This document shows positions 26,807 through 34,406 of a stretch of 64,000 nt of DNA, piece after piece. The stretch is taken from assembly GCF_000711735.1 (NCBI RefSeq), contig NZ_JONL01000003.1, positions 248,001 to 312,000 of the forward strand, written 5' to 3'. Every line of letters starts with the position of its first letter. The stretch's first letter is position 1. The position numbers and the translations under genes are program-made. The stretch comes from Maridesulfovibrio frigidus DSM 17176. GTDB taxonomy: Bacteria; Desulfobacterota; Desulfovibrionia; Desulfovibrionales; Desulfovibrionaceae. Below the pieces are notes generated by a model. It saw only the letters and a program-made list of their open reading frames with translations. It was not told where the DNA came from and made no database searches.

Positions 26807-27832
26807 ATGAAGTACTTATTTTCCTTGATTGTATTATTGGCAACACTCACTGCCGTCTCCGCCTTTGCTGAGACTAATGGACAGCAGCAGGCTACTAGTG
26901 ATGTTGTACGTTCAAGCAGTCAGGCGCTGAGTACTATGGTACAGGGACGAGTTGCTACAATTGCAGCACCTAAACCTGCTGGATTGAAAAAAGTTTCTCA
27001 CAATCATATAGATGGCACTGGTAATATCGATATTGCCTTGAATGCTGAAGATTTGGGACTAGCCTCAGGAGAGGCAGCCAATGACTTTGGTGTTTGGGCT
27101 TTGGGATCTTATACACAATTTTCCAGCACTGCTGTCGGAGCCAAATATGACGCGGAAGCTTATAATTTCCTTGCAGGGGCTGATTGGCGTGCAACTCCGG
27201 AATTCCTAGTTGGATTAGCTGGTGGTTATGGTGCTCTCGATCTTGACAAAAAAGATTGGTCTGGCGGGACTGACACTGGAACTCTTAAAACTGAGTCTGA
27301 GTGGACTGTGATGCCTTACCTTGCTTATAATTTTACTGAAAACACCATATTGGATACAGCTTTCGCTTATACCAGCTCCCGCTATAAAGACAGCGATGGA
27401 ACAAATACCGGAAAATATGATTCCAGTCGTTATTTGACTAACTTAGGTCTCTCTCAATATTTCATGCTTGATGAATGGACCCTTAGTGGTCGCCTCGGCT
27501 ATATGTACGTAAGTGGTGACTTGGGATCCTATTCTCGCGGTGGTACTGACATTGCTAACCCAGATAGTTATTTAAGTCAGATGAACGTTGAAGCTAAGGC
27601 CGCTTATCTCTTTGACAGCTGGATTGAACCATACACTGCGTTACGTTACTATTATGACCTTGGAGTTTCAACTAGGCCTGTTGACTCGGATTATGATGAG
27701 TTCGAAGGTGTGCTCGGTTTAAACGTGTATGCAAGTGATGTGTGCACTCTCGGAGTCGAAGGTGGTGCAAGTGCAGGGCGTGCTAAGTACGAATCCTACC
27801 GGGGGCAAGCGACTGTCCGTTTTGAATTCTAA
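26807..27832 (+). CDS. Outer-membrane beta-barrel protein (autotransporter barrel-like)
   Basis: A 341-residue protein with a clear signal peptide (MKYLFSLIVLLATLTAVSAFA). Residues about 95-341 alternate aromatic and polar residues as in an 8-12 strand barrel (EWTVMPYLAYNFTENTILDT, EPYTALRYYYDLGV). It ends VRFEF with the terminal phenylalanine needed for BAM assembly. Residues 25-85 are a short plug or passenger. It is monocistronic, with a strong terminator 25 bases later. Position among glycan genes suggests a surface protein or a glycosylation target, which is inference. Confidence 0.75.
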   Translation: MKYLFSLIVLLATLTAVSAFAETNGQQQATSDVVRSSSQALSTMVQGRVATIAAPKPAGLKKVSHNHIDGTGNIDIALNAEDLGLASGEAANDFGVWALGSYTQFSSTAVGAKYDAEAYNFLAGADWRATPEFLVGLAGGYGALDLDKKDWSGGTDTGTLKTESEWTVMPYLAYNFTENTILDTAFAYTSSRYKDSDGTNTGKYDSSRYLTNLGLSQYFMLDEWTLSGRLGYMYVSGDLGSYSRGGTDIANPDSYLSQMNVEAKAAYLFDSWIEPYTALRYYYDLGVSTRPVDSDYDEFEGVLGLNVYASDVCTLGVEGGASAGRAKYESYRGQATVRFEF

Positions 27833-27854
27833 AACTACTTTTATAGCCTAATAT

Positions 27855-27892
27855 AAAAGAAGTGGCTCTTTATGAGCCACTTCTTTTTTTTT
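27855..27892 (+). terminator. Rho-independent terminator after the barrel gene
   Basis: AAAGAAGTGGCTC (27857-27869) pairs with GAGCCACTTCTTT (27874-27886), followed by a run of T. Confidence 0.9.
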
Positions 27893-27938
27893 GCGTAATC
27901 ATAACGTGTCTCTACGACTTATTTATAAAGAGGGTGTA

Positions 27939-28664
27939 ATGCAAAAATATAAAAATGTTGCTATAATAATACCCGCTCTTAATGAGGTTTTGACCGTTGC
28001 GAAAATAGTCAAAGAAGCACGAAGTTATGGATGTGACGTCTATGTGGTAGATGATAACAGCGAAGATGAAACGGCTGATGAAGCCCGCAGTGCCGGAGCT
28101 GAAGTTCTGATATTACCCTTTAGATCTGGTGCTTGGAATGCTGCACAAGCTGGAATGTTATATGCCATAAAGAAAGGTAGATATGACTTCTTTATAACGA
28201 TGGATGCGGATGGACAGCATGAACCTGATCATATTCCGTTGTTGATGGATAGTTGCTCTTCGAGTAATGCAAATGTCGTGATTGGGAGCTGCGTACAACG
28301 TGGTAGCATAGCACGACGGATAACTTGGAGTGCTTTCTTTTTTCTTACACGGCTAAACATACATGACATGACTTCTGGATTTAAATTGTATGACAAAAAA
28401 GCTGTCGAAATACTTTTGTCTAAAGAAGCGGCTATGTTTGATTATCAAGATTTAGGTCCACTGCTTTTGCTTAGAAGAAAGCGTATTAAATGTATTGAAG
28501 TCCCTATCTCTATGTGTTCCAGGGAAAATGGTTGCTCCCGTATTTTTAATTCTTGGATATCTGTCTCAATTTATTTAATAAAAACTTGCGTATGGGTATT
28601 CGCTGATTGGATTTCCAAGTCAGGTTATTCTTCGGGTAAATGGACTGATTATGACTCTATTTGA
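27939..28664 (+). CDS. Glycosyltransferase, family 2 (dolichyl-phosphate mannosyltransferase-like)
   Basis: Started at ATG 27939, which has GAGGGTG just upstream; about 241 residues. The GT-A fold begins VAIIIPALNEVLTVAKIV, followed by CDVYVVDDNSEDETADEA and the DXD-type FFITMDADGQHEPDH (about residue 88). GFKLYDKKAVEILL is typical of DPM1/ArnC-like enzymes that load a sugar onto a polyprenyl phosphate. The next gene encodes a DUF2304 membrane protein and overlaps by 14 bases, a frequent pairing. With the oligosaccharyltransferase nearby, it may make the lipid-linked sugar donor. Confidence 0.88.
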   Translation: MQKYKNVAIIIPALNEVLTVAKIVKEARSYGCDVYVVDDNSEDETADEARSAGAEVLILPFRSGAWNAAQAGMLYAIKKGRYDFFITMDADGQHEPDHIPLLMDSCSSSNANVVIGSCVQRGSIARRITWSAFFFLTRLNIHDMTSGFKLYDKKAVEILLSKEAAMFDYQDLGPLLLLRRKRIKCIEVPISMCSRENGCSRIFNSWISVSIYLIKTCVWVFADWISKSGYSSGKWTDYDSI

Positions 28665-29013
28665 TCTTACCGCGCCCGCTATTTCTTTTTTCAGTGTATT
28701 AATGATCCTTTTGCTTGTCAGACGACAGCGGTTAGGAATATTTCATACAGTTTGGTGGTTGTTTGCCGTTTTTAGTATGCTTTCCATTGGTTTTTTTCCT
28801 TCGTTGGTAGACTGGATAGGACAATTATTAGGGATTCATTATCCTCCTGTACTGCCTATTATTCTGGCTCTTTGTTTTTTGTTTATCAAAGTATTAACAA
28901 TGGATATTGAACGGACTCAACAAGAAATTAAAATTAGGATTCTTGCTCAAAAAATGGCAGCTTATGAAGCAGAGTTGCATAAATTAAAAACTGAAAGTTC
29001 AACTGAACAGTAA
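28651..29013 (+). CDS. DUF2304 family membrane protein
   Basis: A 120-residue protein with three membrane spans (FFSVLMILLLVRRQRLG, TVWWLFAVFSMLSIGFFPSL, VLPIILALCFLFIKVL) and a C-terminal charged coiled coil (about residues 88-118). Size and topology match DUF2304, usually encoded next to family 2 glycosyltransferases. It overlaps the preceding transferase gene and probably anchors or regulates that enzyme at the membrane. Confidence 0.8.
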   Translation: MTLFDLTAPAISFFSVLMILLLVRRQRLGIFHTVWWLFAVFSMLSIGFFPSLVDWIGQLLGIHYPPVLPIILALCFLFIKVLTMDIERTQQEIKIRILAQKMAAYEAELHKLKTESSTEQ

Positions 29014-29088
29014 AAATTAAACTTCGTTAACAATGATGTGATCACTTCGTAGATTAACTCAAACCGATCTCCGTGGTTAGGGGGGAGG

Positions 29089-29919
29089 ATGACTTTATTA
29101 AAAAATATTAATATTAATTTTCTGGCTTTATCGATCATTTTTTTGTTTTCATTTTCGGGTTGTACTTCTTTTTCTCCTCATTCATTTGCTGAGAAGCACG
29201 GCTTTTCTGAGCAAATTTTCGTGGCGAATACATTCGATATAACAGGATACTTACGAGGTAAGTCCTCAATCCTCCGTGTTTATTTTGAGGGGGACGGTAA
29301 AGCTTGGCTTTCACGAAGTCGACCTTCCAGCGATCCTACTCCACATAATCCTATCTCTTTTTATTTGGCCGCGGCTGATATCAATCCGGCAGTTTTGTAT
29401 GTTGCCCGACCGTGTCAGTTTGTTAAAGATCAACATCGCAGAAACTGTGTTACACAGTTTTGGACATCGGCACGTTTTTCTGAACCTGTGCTGCATGATT
29501 TAAATCAGGTTTTAAATCAGGCAAAAGCAATAGCCGGGGCGCAACGTCTTGAATTGGTAGGCTATTCCGGAGGGGGGGCAGTTGCATTACTTCTGGCAGT
29601 ACGGCGGAATGATGTTGATCTTGTGGTCACCATTGCTGGAAATTTGGATCACGCTTTTTGGACTAGCTATCATCATGTATCACCATTACGCGACTCGCTG
29701 AATCCAGCAGACTATGCGGTTCAAACTCAAAGTATCAAACAAATTCATATTGTAAGCTCTGCTGATTCTATCGTTCCTACTGCGGTCAGCAATAGTTATT
29801 TAAGTAAAATGAATGATACTAGTAAGGTTCAAATTGTCACGGTGCACGGAGTAAAGCATACGGACGATTGGAGTCAGATTGTCCCGAGTATTTTAAAAAA
29901 GATTGATCAACACAAATAG
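29089..29919 (+). CDS. Alpha/beta hydrolase-like lipoprotein
   Basis: A 276-residue protein with a signal sequence and lipobox (LFSFSGCTSF, Cys at about 25). The nucleophile elbow GYSGGGAVALLLAV (about residues 164-177), acidic SSADSIVP and histidine in VHGVKHTDDW supply a full Ser-Asp-His triad. It should be an outer- or inner-membrane-anchored esterase or lipase facing the periplasm. It lies 6 bases before the oligosaccharyltransferase gene, so the two are co-transcribed. It may release or edit glycan or acyl groups; substrate unknown. Confidence 0.72.
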   Translation: MTLLKNININFLALSIIFLFSFSGCTSFSPHSFAEKHGFSEQIFVANTFDITGYLRGKSSILRVYFEGDGKAWLSRSRPSSDPTPHNPISFYLAAADINPAVLYVARPCQFVKDQHRRNCVTQFWTSARFSEPVLHDLNQVLNQAKAIAGAQRLELVGYSGGGAVALLLAVRRNDVDLVVTIAGNLDHAFWTSYHHVSPLRDSLNPADYAVQTQSIKQIHIVSSADSIVPTAVSNSYLSKMNDTSKVQIVTVHGVKHTDDWSQIVPSILKKIDQHK

Positions 29920-29925
29920 TGATTC

Positions 29926-31878
29926 ATGAGAATTTTACGATTTACCACTACGACATGGGCGACTATCGCCATTGCAATATGCGCTGTAATTCTAAGCATG
30001 ACTCTCGCCTTTCAGCACACACGATTACTCATAGAACAAGGTGTTCATGTGCAAGGGGTTCCTCTAGTTGGCAACAATGACGGATATTACTATTTGGATC
30101 AGGCATACACTTTGGCTGAGCAACATATTGGAATCGAAGGCGTAATTAACGATAGTCGACAGTCAATGCTGCTTCCGTATTTTCTTGCTGCAGTTGCAGG
30201 TCTTGATAAAATGCGATTACAAAGTATCGCCGCATATCTCGGTCCTATTTTAAGTTTATCTATGTTATTAGCAGTGCTTCCATGGGGCATAAAAATTCGC
30301 TCTCCTTTTGTTATGGGTGCCTCAGCTTTCCTTGCTCTCTTCGCTCCATATTGGGTAACGCGTACCCATGTCGGTTTTCTTGATACTGATAGCTTAGTTC
30401 CGGGATTGTGCCTCTTTGCTCTTTTTTGTGTTTTTCAATTTTCCACAAAAGAAGTTAAGCGGTGGTATTGGATCTCTCTATATGTGGTCATCCTCTTTTT
30501 TCTGTGGTTCTGGTGGCGTCCTGGGGCGTTACTTTCGGCAGGATTTATTATTTGCTACTTAGTTTATCCAACTGGGAATAGGCTCGATATTTCGCTAAAG
30601 ATTTTTCTCTTGTGCGGTTTTATTGTTGCTGTAGGATTGATGATCTTTGGAGTTAAGCCCTTTTCACAATATGCGGAGTACATAAAAGATCATGTTTATC
30701 TTGCATTTGGAGGGTCAGCCAATTTTCTTTTAAGCTCCTCCATTATTGAATTGAGAGGAGTAGTCCTGTGGGAGTTGGGGCAAAAATCTCTTGGAAGTGG
30801 CTGGTTGTTGATTCCTGCTGTATGCGGAACAATTTGTTATTGTGTGCGTTATCGTACTAAAGCTATTTTTCTAACCTTCGCATGGTGTTTTGGGCTCGCA
30901 TCAATGATTTCGCAAAGGTTCATTCCTTTGTTTGTACCCGTGGCCGCCTTTTTCACTGCATATTGTAGCATTGTTGTTTGTTCATGGGTAAGCAGTCAAA
31001 TTGCGTTGCGATTCGCGCTACAAACGAACAAGATTGAATATTTATTAAAAGTAGCATGCTTACCCCTTTTGCTTGGATGTGTGTTTGTAAATGCCGCTAC
31101 ATATCAACCTAAAACATATTTCAGCCGAAATGATTTCGTGCTTGCTAAAAAAATTCGAGCCACATTCCCACCGAATACACTGATATGGACTTGGTGGGAC
31201 TATGGATATTTTTTTAAATACCTTACAGGAATGGATGCTATTTTCGACGGTGGATCTCAAACAGAATTAACCTGTTTCACTGTAGCTTATCCGCTAATCC
31301 AGAAGGATATGGCTGTAGCAGCGAGTTGGATGAAATATTTTGCGGTTTCATCGCATAATCAACTAGATACAAATATGAAAAATGAACAATGGTCTGTTTT
31401 TTTAACTGATTTTACGCAAAAAAAAATGGGTACTGCTGAAATTTCTAATCGGCCAGTCGCGTTGTGTTTGCCTGCAAGAGTTTATACCACTAGCGGTTAT
31501 TTGTACTCATTTGCTCATGTTTTTGAGTCTAAAACAACGCCAATTGTTAACCATTTGGATTTGTATTCAAAGAATGGGTTTAGATATGACTCCAGCACCA
31601 GTTCAGTGGAGGTTCCAGAAGAAATTATTATCAAGGGATACAATAGCTTTGGCGGAGTTCTGGACACAACCAATAAGATTCCTGAACAGATAGATTTTAC
31701 CTCTATTCCAGATCCATATCTTGTATTTTCTGATAGCTCTAATTTTTTGGCAGTAACTGACCGGGTACTGGTTGAATCCGTACTGTTTCGTCTTTTAGGC
31801 TTGTTTAATGGTGATATAAGATACTTTTCACCTATTTTCTTTGATTATCGATTCGGTGGGATTTGGCTGGTGAATTAA
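29926..31878 (+). CDS. STT3/PglB-like oligosaccharyltransferase
   Basis: A 650-residue protein with about 11-13 membrane spans followed by a soluble periplasmic domain. Three hallmarks of STT3/PglB are present at the right places: the acidic residue in NNDGYYYLDQA (Asp52), the DXD-type motif in GFLDTDSL (Asp153/Asp155) and WWDYG at residues 423-427. These residues bind the metal and lipid-linked glycan and recognise the acceptor sequon. Such enzymes transfer a preassembled glycan from a polyprenyl lipid to asparagine in exported proteins; Desulfovibrio PglB homologues are known. The 5' neighbours encode a lipoprotein hydrolase and a DPM-like transferase. Acceptor proteins are not evident. Confidence 0.88.
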   Translation: MRILRFTTTTWATIAIAICAVILSMTLAFQHTRLLIEQGVHVQGVPLVGNNDGYYYLDQAYTLAEQHIGIEGVINDSRQSMLLPYFLAAVAGLDKMRLQSIAAYLGPILSLSMLLAVLPWGIKIRSPFVMGASAFLALFAPYWVTRTHVGFLDTDSLVPGLCLFALFCVFQFSTKEVKRWYWISLYVVILFFLWFWWRPGALLSAGFIICYLVYPTGNRLDISLKIFLLCGFIVAVGLMIFGVKPFSQYAEYIKDHVYLAFGGSANFLLSSSIIELRGVVLWELGQKSLGSGWLLIPAVCGTICYCVRYRTKAIFLTFAWCFGLASMISQRFIPLFVPVAAFFTAYCSIVVCSWVSSQIALRFALQTNKIEYLLKVACLPLLLGCVFVNAATYQPKTYFSRNDFVLAKKIRATFPPNTLIWTWWDYGYFFKYLTGMDAIFDGGSQTELTCFTVAYPLIQKDMAVAASWMKYFAVSSHNQLDTNMKNEQWSVFLTDFTQKKMGTAEISNRPVALCLPARVYTTSGYLYSFAHVFESKTTPIVNHLDLYSKNGFRYDSSTSSVEVPEEIIIKGYNSFGGVLDTTNKIPEQIDFTSIPDPYLVFSDSSNFLAVTDRVLVESVLFRLLGLFNGDIRYFSPIFFDYRFGGIWLVN

Positions 31879-31925
31879 GGAGAATTGAGTCTGCCATCAT
31901 ATAATACATTTTAATTGTATGATTT

Positions 31926-32066
31926 AGTTTCCATCTTTATTACTCAAAAAATAGTTGTGTTCAGTCAAGATGTTAGAATTAGTTTCCAACTTTATTTTTT
32001 AGCACGCTGAAATTTTAACCAGAAAAGGGGTCTGACGAGTATTTCAGTTTCCAACTTTATTACTCA
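31926..32066. repeat. Three spaced copies of a ~21-bp repeat
   Basis: Copies at 31926-31946, 31981-32000 and 32046-32066 share AGTTTCCAACTTTATTACTC with a few changes. They lie in noncoding DNA after the oligosaccharyltransferase gene. Spaced copies like this are common at insertion-sequence ends, but no transposase is adjacent. Confidence 0.55.
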
Positions 32067-32291
32067 CCCACAATCAGTACCAAGAATACAGTATGAAATA
32101 TTTCTTTTTAAGGTGTTGTTACGGATGAAGTCATACGAATTCCTCTGATAGGCAACAGGGCGAATGTAGCCTGTTGGGAATCTAATACTGCCTTCATCAC
32201 AATTTCTGTCGCCAAGATAGTTAGTAACATCCTGCAATTTATCGCCTATCAACCTGGCCGTCTCACGTAGCTCTTTATCATTGCGGATCAT
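32064..32291 (-). CDS. Small hypothetical protein, 75 residues
   Basis: ATG 32291 has a strong GGAGGTG ribosome site six bases upstream, which argues that it is a real gene. The protein begins MIRNDKELRETARLIGDKLQ and looks helical at first, then basic and aromatic. I do not recognise the family. Its start overlaps, as ATGA, the end of an open frame continuing from just after the 213-residue gene at 32459-33100, so the genes here may form one operon. Confidence 0.45.
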   Translation of the reverse strand: MIRNDKELRETARLIGDKLQDVTNYLGDRNCDEGSIRFPTGYIRPVAYQRNSYDFIRNNTLKRNISYCILGTDCG

Positions 32292-32458
32292 GCTTCACCT
32301 CCATTCGTAAATTCATTTATCTCAGCTATCATATGCTGTACTGTGTTCAATATCGCCAGCAAGTTGATGTTTTTCTTGTGCTCACTACACGTCCTATCTG
32401 AATCTCTTTGACTAGGGTATTGGTTGAACAATCGCGTTTGGCTTGGAAGCGGGGCATG
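32290..32458. other. Open frame between two minus-strand genes
   Basis: On the minus strand the frame stays open from just after the stop of the 213-residue gene to TGA at 32290-32292, ending NEFTNGGEA. Candidate starts are TTG or a late ATG; none has a clear ribosome site. It could be a short gene of about 40 codons or an eroded extension of a neighbour. Confidence 0.25.
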
Positions 32459-33100
32459 TTATTTTTTACCTTTTCGTAGATACTGAAAGTTAGTCATTCC
32501 GGCTTTATACCAAGTTTCAAACCCTAGATCATCCATAGGAACATGCTCTACTTGTTCGGCAAAGAAGGCCAATAAGCCTTCAAGATATTCTACAGAGTCG
32601 TCGACAATAGTATCAACAAATTCCATGAACCTTAGAAAGTCCGGCTGATATACAAGGTCAGTGTTGCTTTCGAAGTGTTTATGTACCCCTTCTCCGTTAA
32701 CATAAGTGTTGATGGCCGTCTCCAATACGAAAAGATTCAGTAGCAATGGCGTTGCCTCATGCTCTGTGCTTACCACGCTTATCGTTTCCGGCCTCCATTC
32801 GAAGGTTTTGTTCATGAGGCCTTGTAATGTATGACTGGCGAATTTACTTCGGATGTAAACAACGAATTCGAGATCCTTTTGGATATTTTTAAAACCTGTC
32901 GAAAGATCCTGATGTTCCTTGTAAAGTGGGCGGAGCATCTTATCCAACTCTTGGATTTGAGACAGGGAAATAATCATTTGTTTGAAACTCACCCATCCTT
33001 TTGTGTCATTAGCTTTTAGGTAGAATACATCTTGAGCCAAGTTTTTCACGTCCTCATAGATGAGGCGAGTTGAGAGATACGGTGCTAGGTATTTAGTCAT
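32459..33100 (-). CDS. Helical hypothetical protein, possibly HEPN-like
   Basis: A 213-residue protein, predicted almost wholly helical by its residue pattern. The segment EFVVYIRSKFASHTLQGLM (about residues 77-95) holds an R-X5-H sequence at a helix end, the spacing found in HEPN ribonucleases. The rest, such as LLLNLFVLETAINTY and FMEFVDTIVDDSVEYLEGLL, gives no family. It lies in the right part of the island, downstream of the cargo rubrerythrin and in the same direction, separated from it by a terminator. A role in defence or toxin function is possible but rests on one motif. Confidence 0.45.
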   Translation of the reverse strand: MTKYLAPYLSTRLIYEDVKNLAQDVFYLKANDTKGWVSFKQMIISLSQIQELDKMLRPLYKEHQDLSTGFKNIQKDLEFVVYIRSKFASHTLQGLMNKTFEWRPETISVVSTEHEATPLLLNLFVLETAINTYVNGEGVHKHFESNTDLVYQPDFLRFMEFVDTIVDDSVEYLEGLLAFFAEQVEHVPMDDLGFETWYKAGMTNFQYLRKGKK

Positions 33101-33127
33101 GTGAGATAGATACCATTAGAAGAGGAA

Positions 33128-33160
33128 ATGAAAAAGCCCCAGCCGAGAGACTGGGGCTTA
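33128..33160 (-). terminator. Terminator of the intact rubrerythrin gene
   Basis: AAGCCCCAG (33134-33142) pairs with CTGGGGCTT (33151-33159); on the minus strand it is followed by TTTTTC. It lies about 50 bases after the rubrerythrin stop. Confidence 0.85.
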
Positions 33161-33208
33161 GGGGGAACAAGGGAGAATTCTCATATAGCAAATTGGTTTT
33201 ATGGAGTG

Positions 33209-33703
33209 CTAATCCACCTTCTGGTATGCCTTGGGTGCAGCTCCGCAGATCGGACATTTTTCAGTGGCTTCGCCGTCCTGTGTGTGTCCGCACACGCTGC
33301 AAATATAAAATTCGGCTTCAGAAAATTTGTCGGTGTTCTCAAGAGCTTCGGTGTACAATGTCGCATGTACTTTCTCTGCTTCATTAGCAAAACCAAAATA
33401 GCGTAGAACGGCGTTTTCACCCTCTTCTTTGGCCTCTTCCATCATCTCAGGATACATCTTTTCAAACTCATATGTTTCGCCTGAAATTGCGACTTTGAGG
33501 TTGTCTTCGGTGGAACCGATGCCTTTCATTAGACGAAGATGCGCATGAGCGTGAATGGTTTCTGCGGCGGCTGCAGCACGGAAAAGCTTGGCTACGCCGG
33601 GCTTGCCTTCACGGTCTGCTTTTTCAGCGAAAGCGAGGTATTTACGGTTAGCCTGGGATTCGCCTGCAAAGGCCGTTGCGAGATTGTCAAGGGTTTTACT
33701 CAT
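33209..33703 (-). CDS. rbr: Rubrerythrin (intact copy carried by the island)
   Basis: A 164-residue peroxide-reducing protein. Residues 1-130 are the diiron four-helix bundle with the two EXXH-type ligand sets (AETIHAHAH and NEAEKVHATLY) and early FAGESQANRKY. Residues about 134-164 are the rubredoxin-like domain with CSVCGHTQDG and CPICGAAPKAY, holding one iron. It reduces hydrogen peroxide in the cytoplasm with electrons from the rubredoxin centre. AAGAGGA precedes the start. It is roughly four-fifths identical to the truncated gene at 33876-34334, yet lies on the island side of the right repeat, so it looks like cargo able to replace the destroyed gene. Confidence 0.95.
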   Translation of the reverse strand: MSKTLDNLATAFAGESQANRKYLAFAEKADREGKPGVAKLFRAAAAAETIHAHAHLRLMKGIGSTEDNLKVAISGETYEFEKMYPEMMEEAKEEGENAVLRYFGFANEAEKVHATLYTEALENTDKFSEAEFYICSVCGHTQDGEATEKCPICGAAPKAYQKVD

Positions 33704-33750
33704 TGTTAGGTCCTCTTATTGTTTGGTGGTTGGATGGGTTGGCTTTAACC

Positions 33751-33870
33751 AATTGATGCAAGACAAGAAATATGTGTTCTACAAGGAAAATGTGCCGATT
33801 ACTCTGAAACAATTGATGCAAGACAAGAAATATGTGTTCTACAAGAAGAATATGTCGATTACTCTGAAAC
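33751..33870. repeat. Two tandem 60-bp repeats
   Basis: Units 33751-33810 and 33811-33870 are identical except for four positions near the end. The unit length is a multiple of three and a frame is open through both on the plus strand (LMQDKKYVFYKEN), but no gene start with a ribosome site is seen. They lie between the intact rubrerythrin promoter and the island's right end. Confidence 0.85.
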
Positions 33871-33875
33871 CATTA

Positions 33876-34334
33876 ATTTACATACACACTGGAAGTGTTC
33901 GACATATTATTATATTGTATAATTTTACAGATGTAGAATTCTGCGTCAGCGAAGGTGTCACCATCTGTTTTTAGTGCTGCTGTGTAGAGTTCTGCGTGAA
34001 CTTTTTCAGCTTCATTAGCGAATCCGAAATAGCGGTGAACAGCTTTTTCGCCTTCAGCTTCAGCTTCTTTAATCATCTGTGGGTACATGGATTCGAATTC
34101 AAAGGTTTCACCTTCGATTGCGCCCTTGAGATTTTCTTCTGTAGTTCCGACTCCTTTCATCAAGCGAAGATGTGCGTGTGCGTGAATAGTTTCAGCTGCG
34201 GCAGCTGCGCGGAAAAGTTTAGCAACACCTGGTTTGCCTTCGGACTCAGCTTTTTCAGCAAATGCGAGATATTTACGGTTAGCCTGAGATTCTCCAGCAA
34301 ATGCGTCCTGTAAATTTTTAAGTGTCTTAGTCAT
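33876..34334 (-). pseudogene. rbr: Rubrerythrin, truncated by the island (diiron domain only)
   Basis: Codons 1-136 encode a normal rubrerythrin diiron domain (FAGESQANRKY, AETIHAHAH, NEAEKVHAELY, ending DAEFYIC). At base 33927 the sequence leaves the family and runs 17 codons into the island (KIIQYNNMSNTSSVYVN) to a stop. The rubredoxin part is 26.9 kb away at 6941-7032. GGAGC precedes the start, and the upstream region is intact. The protein might still be made and fold as a diiron-only erythrin, but without the rubredoxin electron donor. Confidence 0.9.
33895..33926. repeat. Right terminal inverted repeat / attachment site of the island
   Basis: GTGTTCGACATA (33895-33906) and TTGTATAA (33915-33922) mirror the left end. 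Rubrerythrin sequence (ACAGATGTAG on the plus strand) resumes at 33927. The spacer between the two blocks is 8 bases here and 11 at the left end. Confidence 0.75.
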
Positions 34335-34406
34335 AATTAGCTCCGTTATTTTATGTAAAATTAATTTGAATTGATATTCCGTGCGTCTTTGAAGTTACTA
34401 GTAATT

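Larger units (their letters stand above)
7033..33926. mobile_element. SE-like integrative genomic island inserted in a rubrerythrin gene
   Basis: The ends are fixed by two observations. First, one rubrerythrin gene is split: its 3' part ends at 7032 and its 5' part resumes at 33927, same strand and in register. Second, both ends carry inverted copies of GTGTTC[A/G]ACATA plus TTGTATAA (7033-7063 and 33895-33922). The left end encodes four overlapping genes matching the intA-tfp-intB-srap module of strand-biased circularizing integrative elements. Cargo is a glycan synthesis/export locus, an oligosaccharyltransferase and an intact rubrerythrin. Tn554-like and RIT elements are alternatives, but a degenerate middle recombinase plus a fourth coiled-coil gene fits SEs best. 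Current mobility is unknown. Confidence 0.8.

Noticed and set aside
33751-33870. CRISPR-like array
   Set aside because: There are only two directly abutting 60-bp units with no spacers and no cas genes in the window.
33555-33974. 139-codon plus-strand frame through the 60-bp repeats
   Set aside because: Its first half is the antisense of the intact rubrerythrin gene. Only the repeat part is unexplained, and it has no start or ribosome site of its own.
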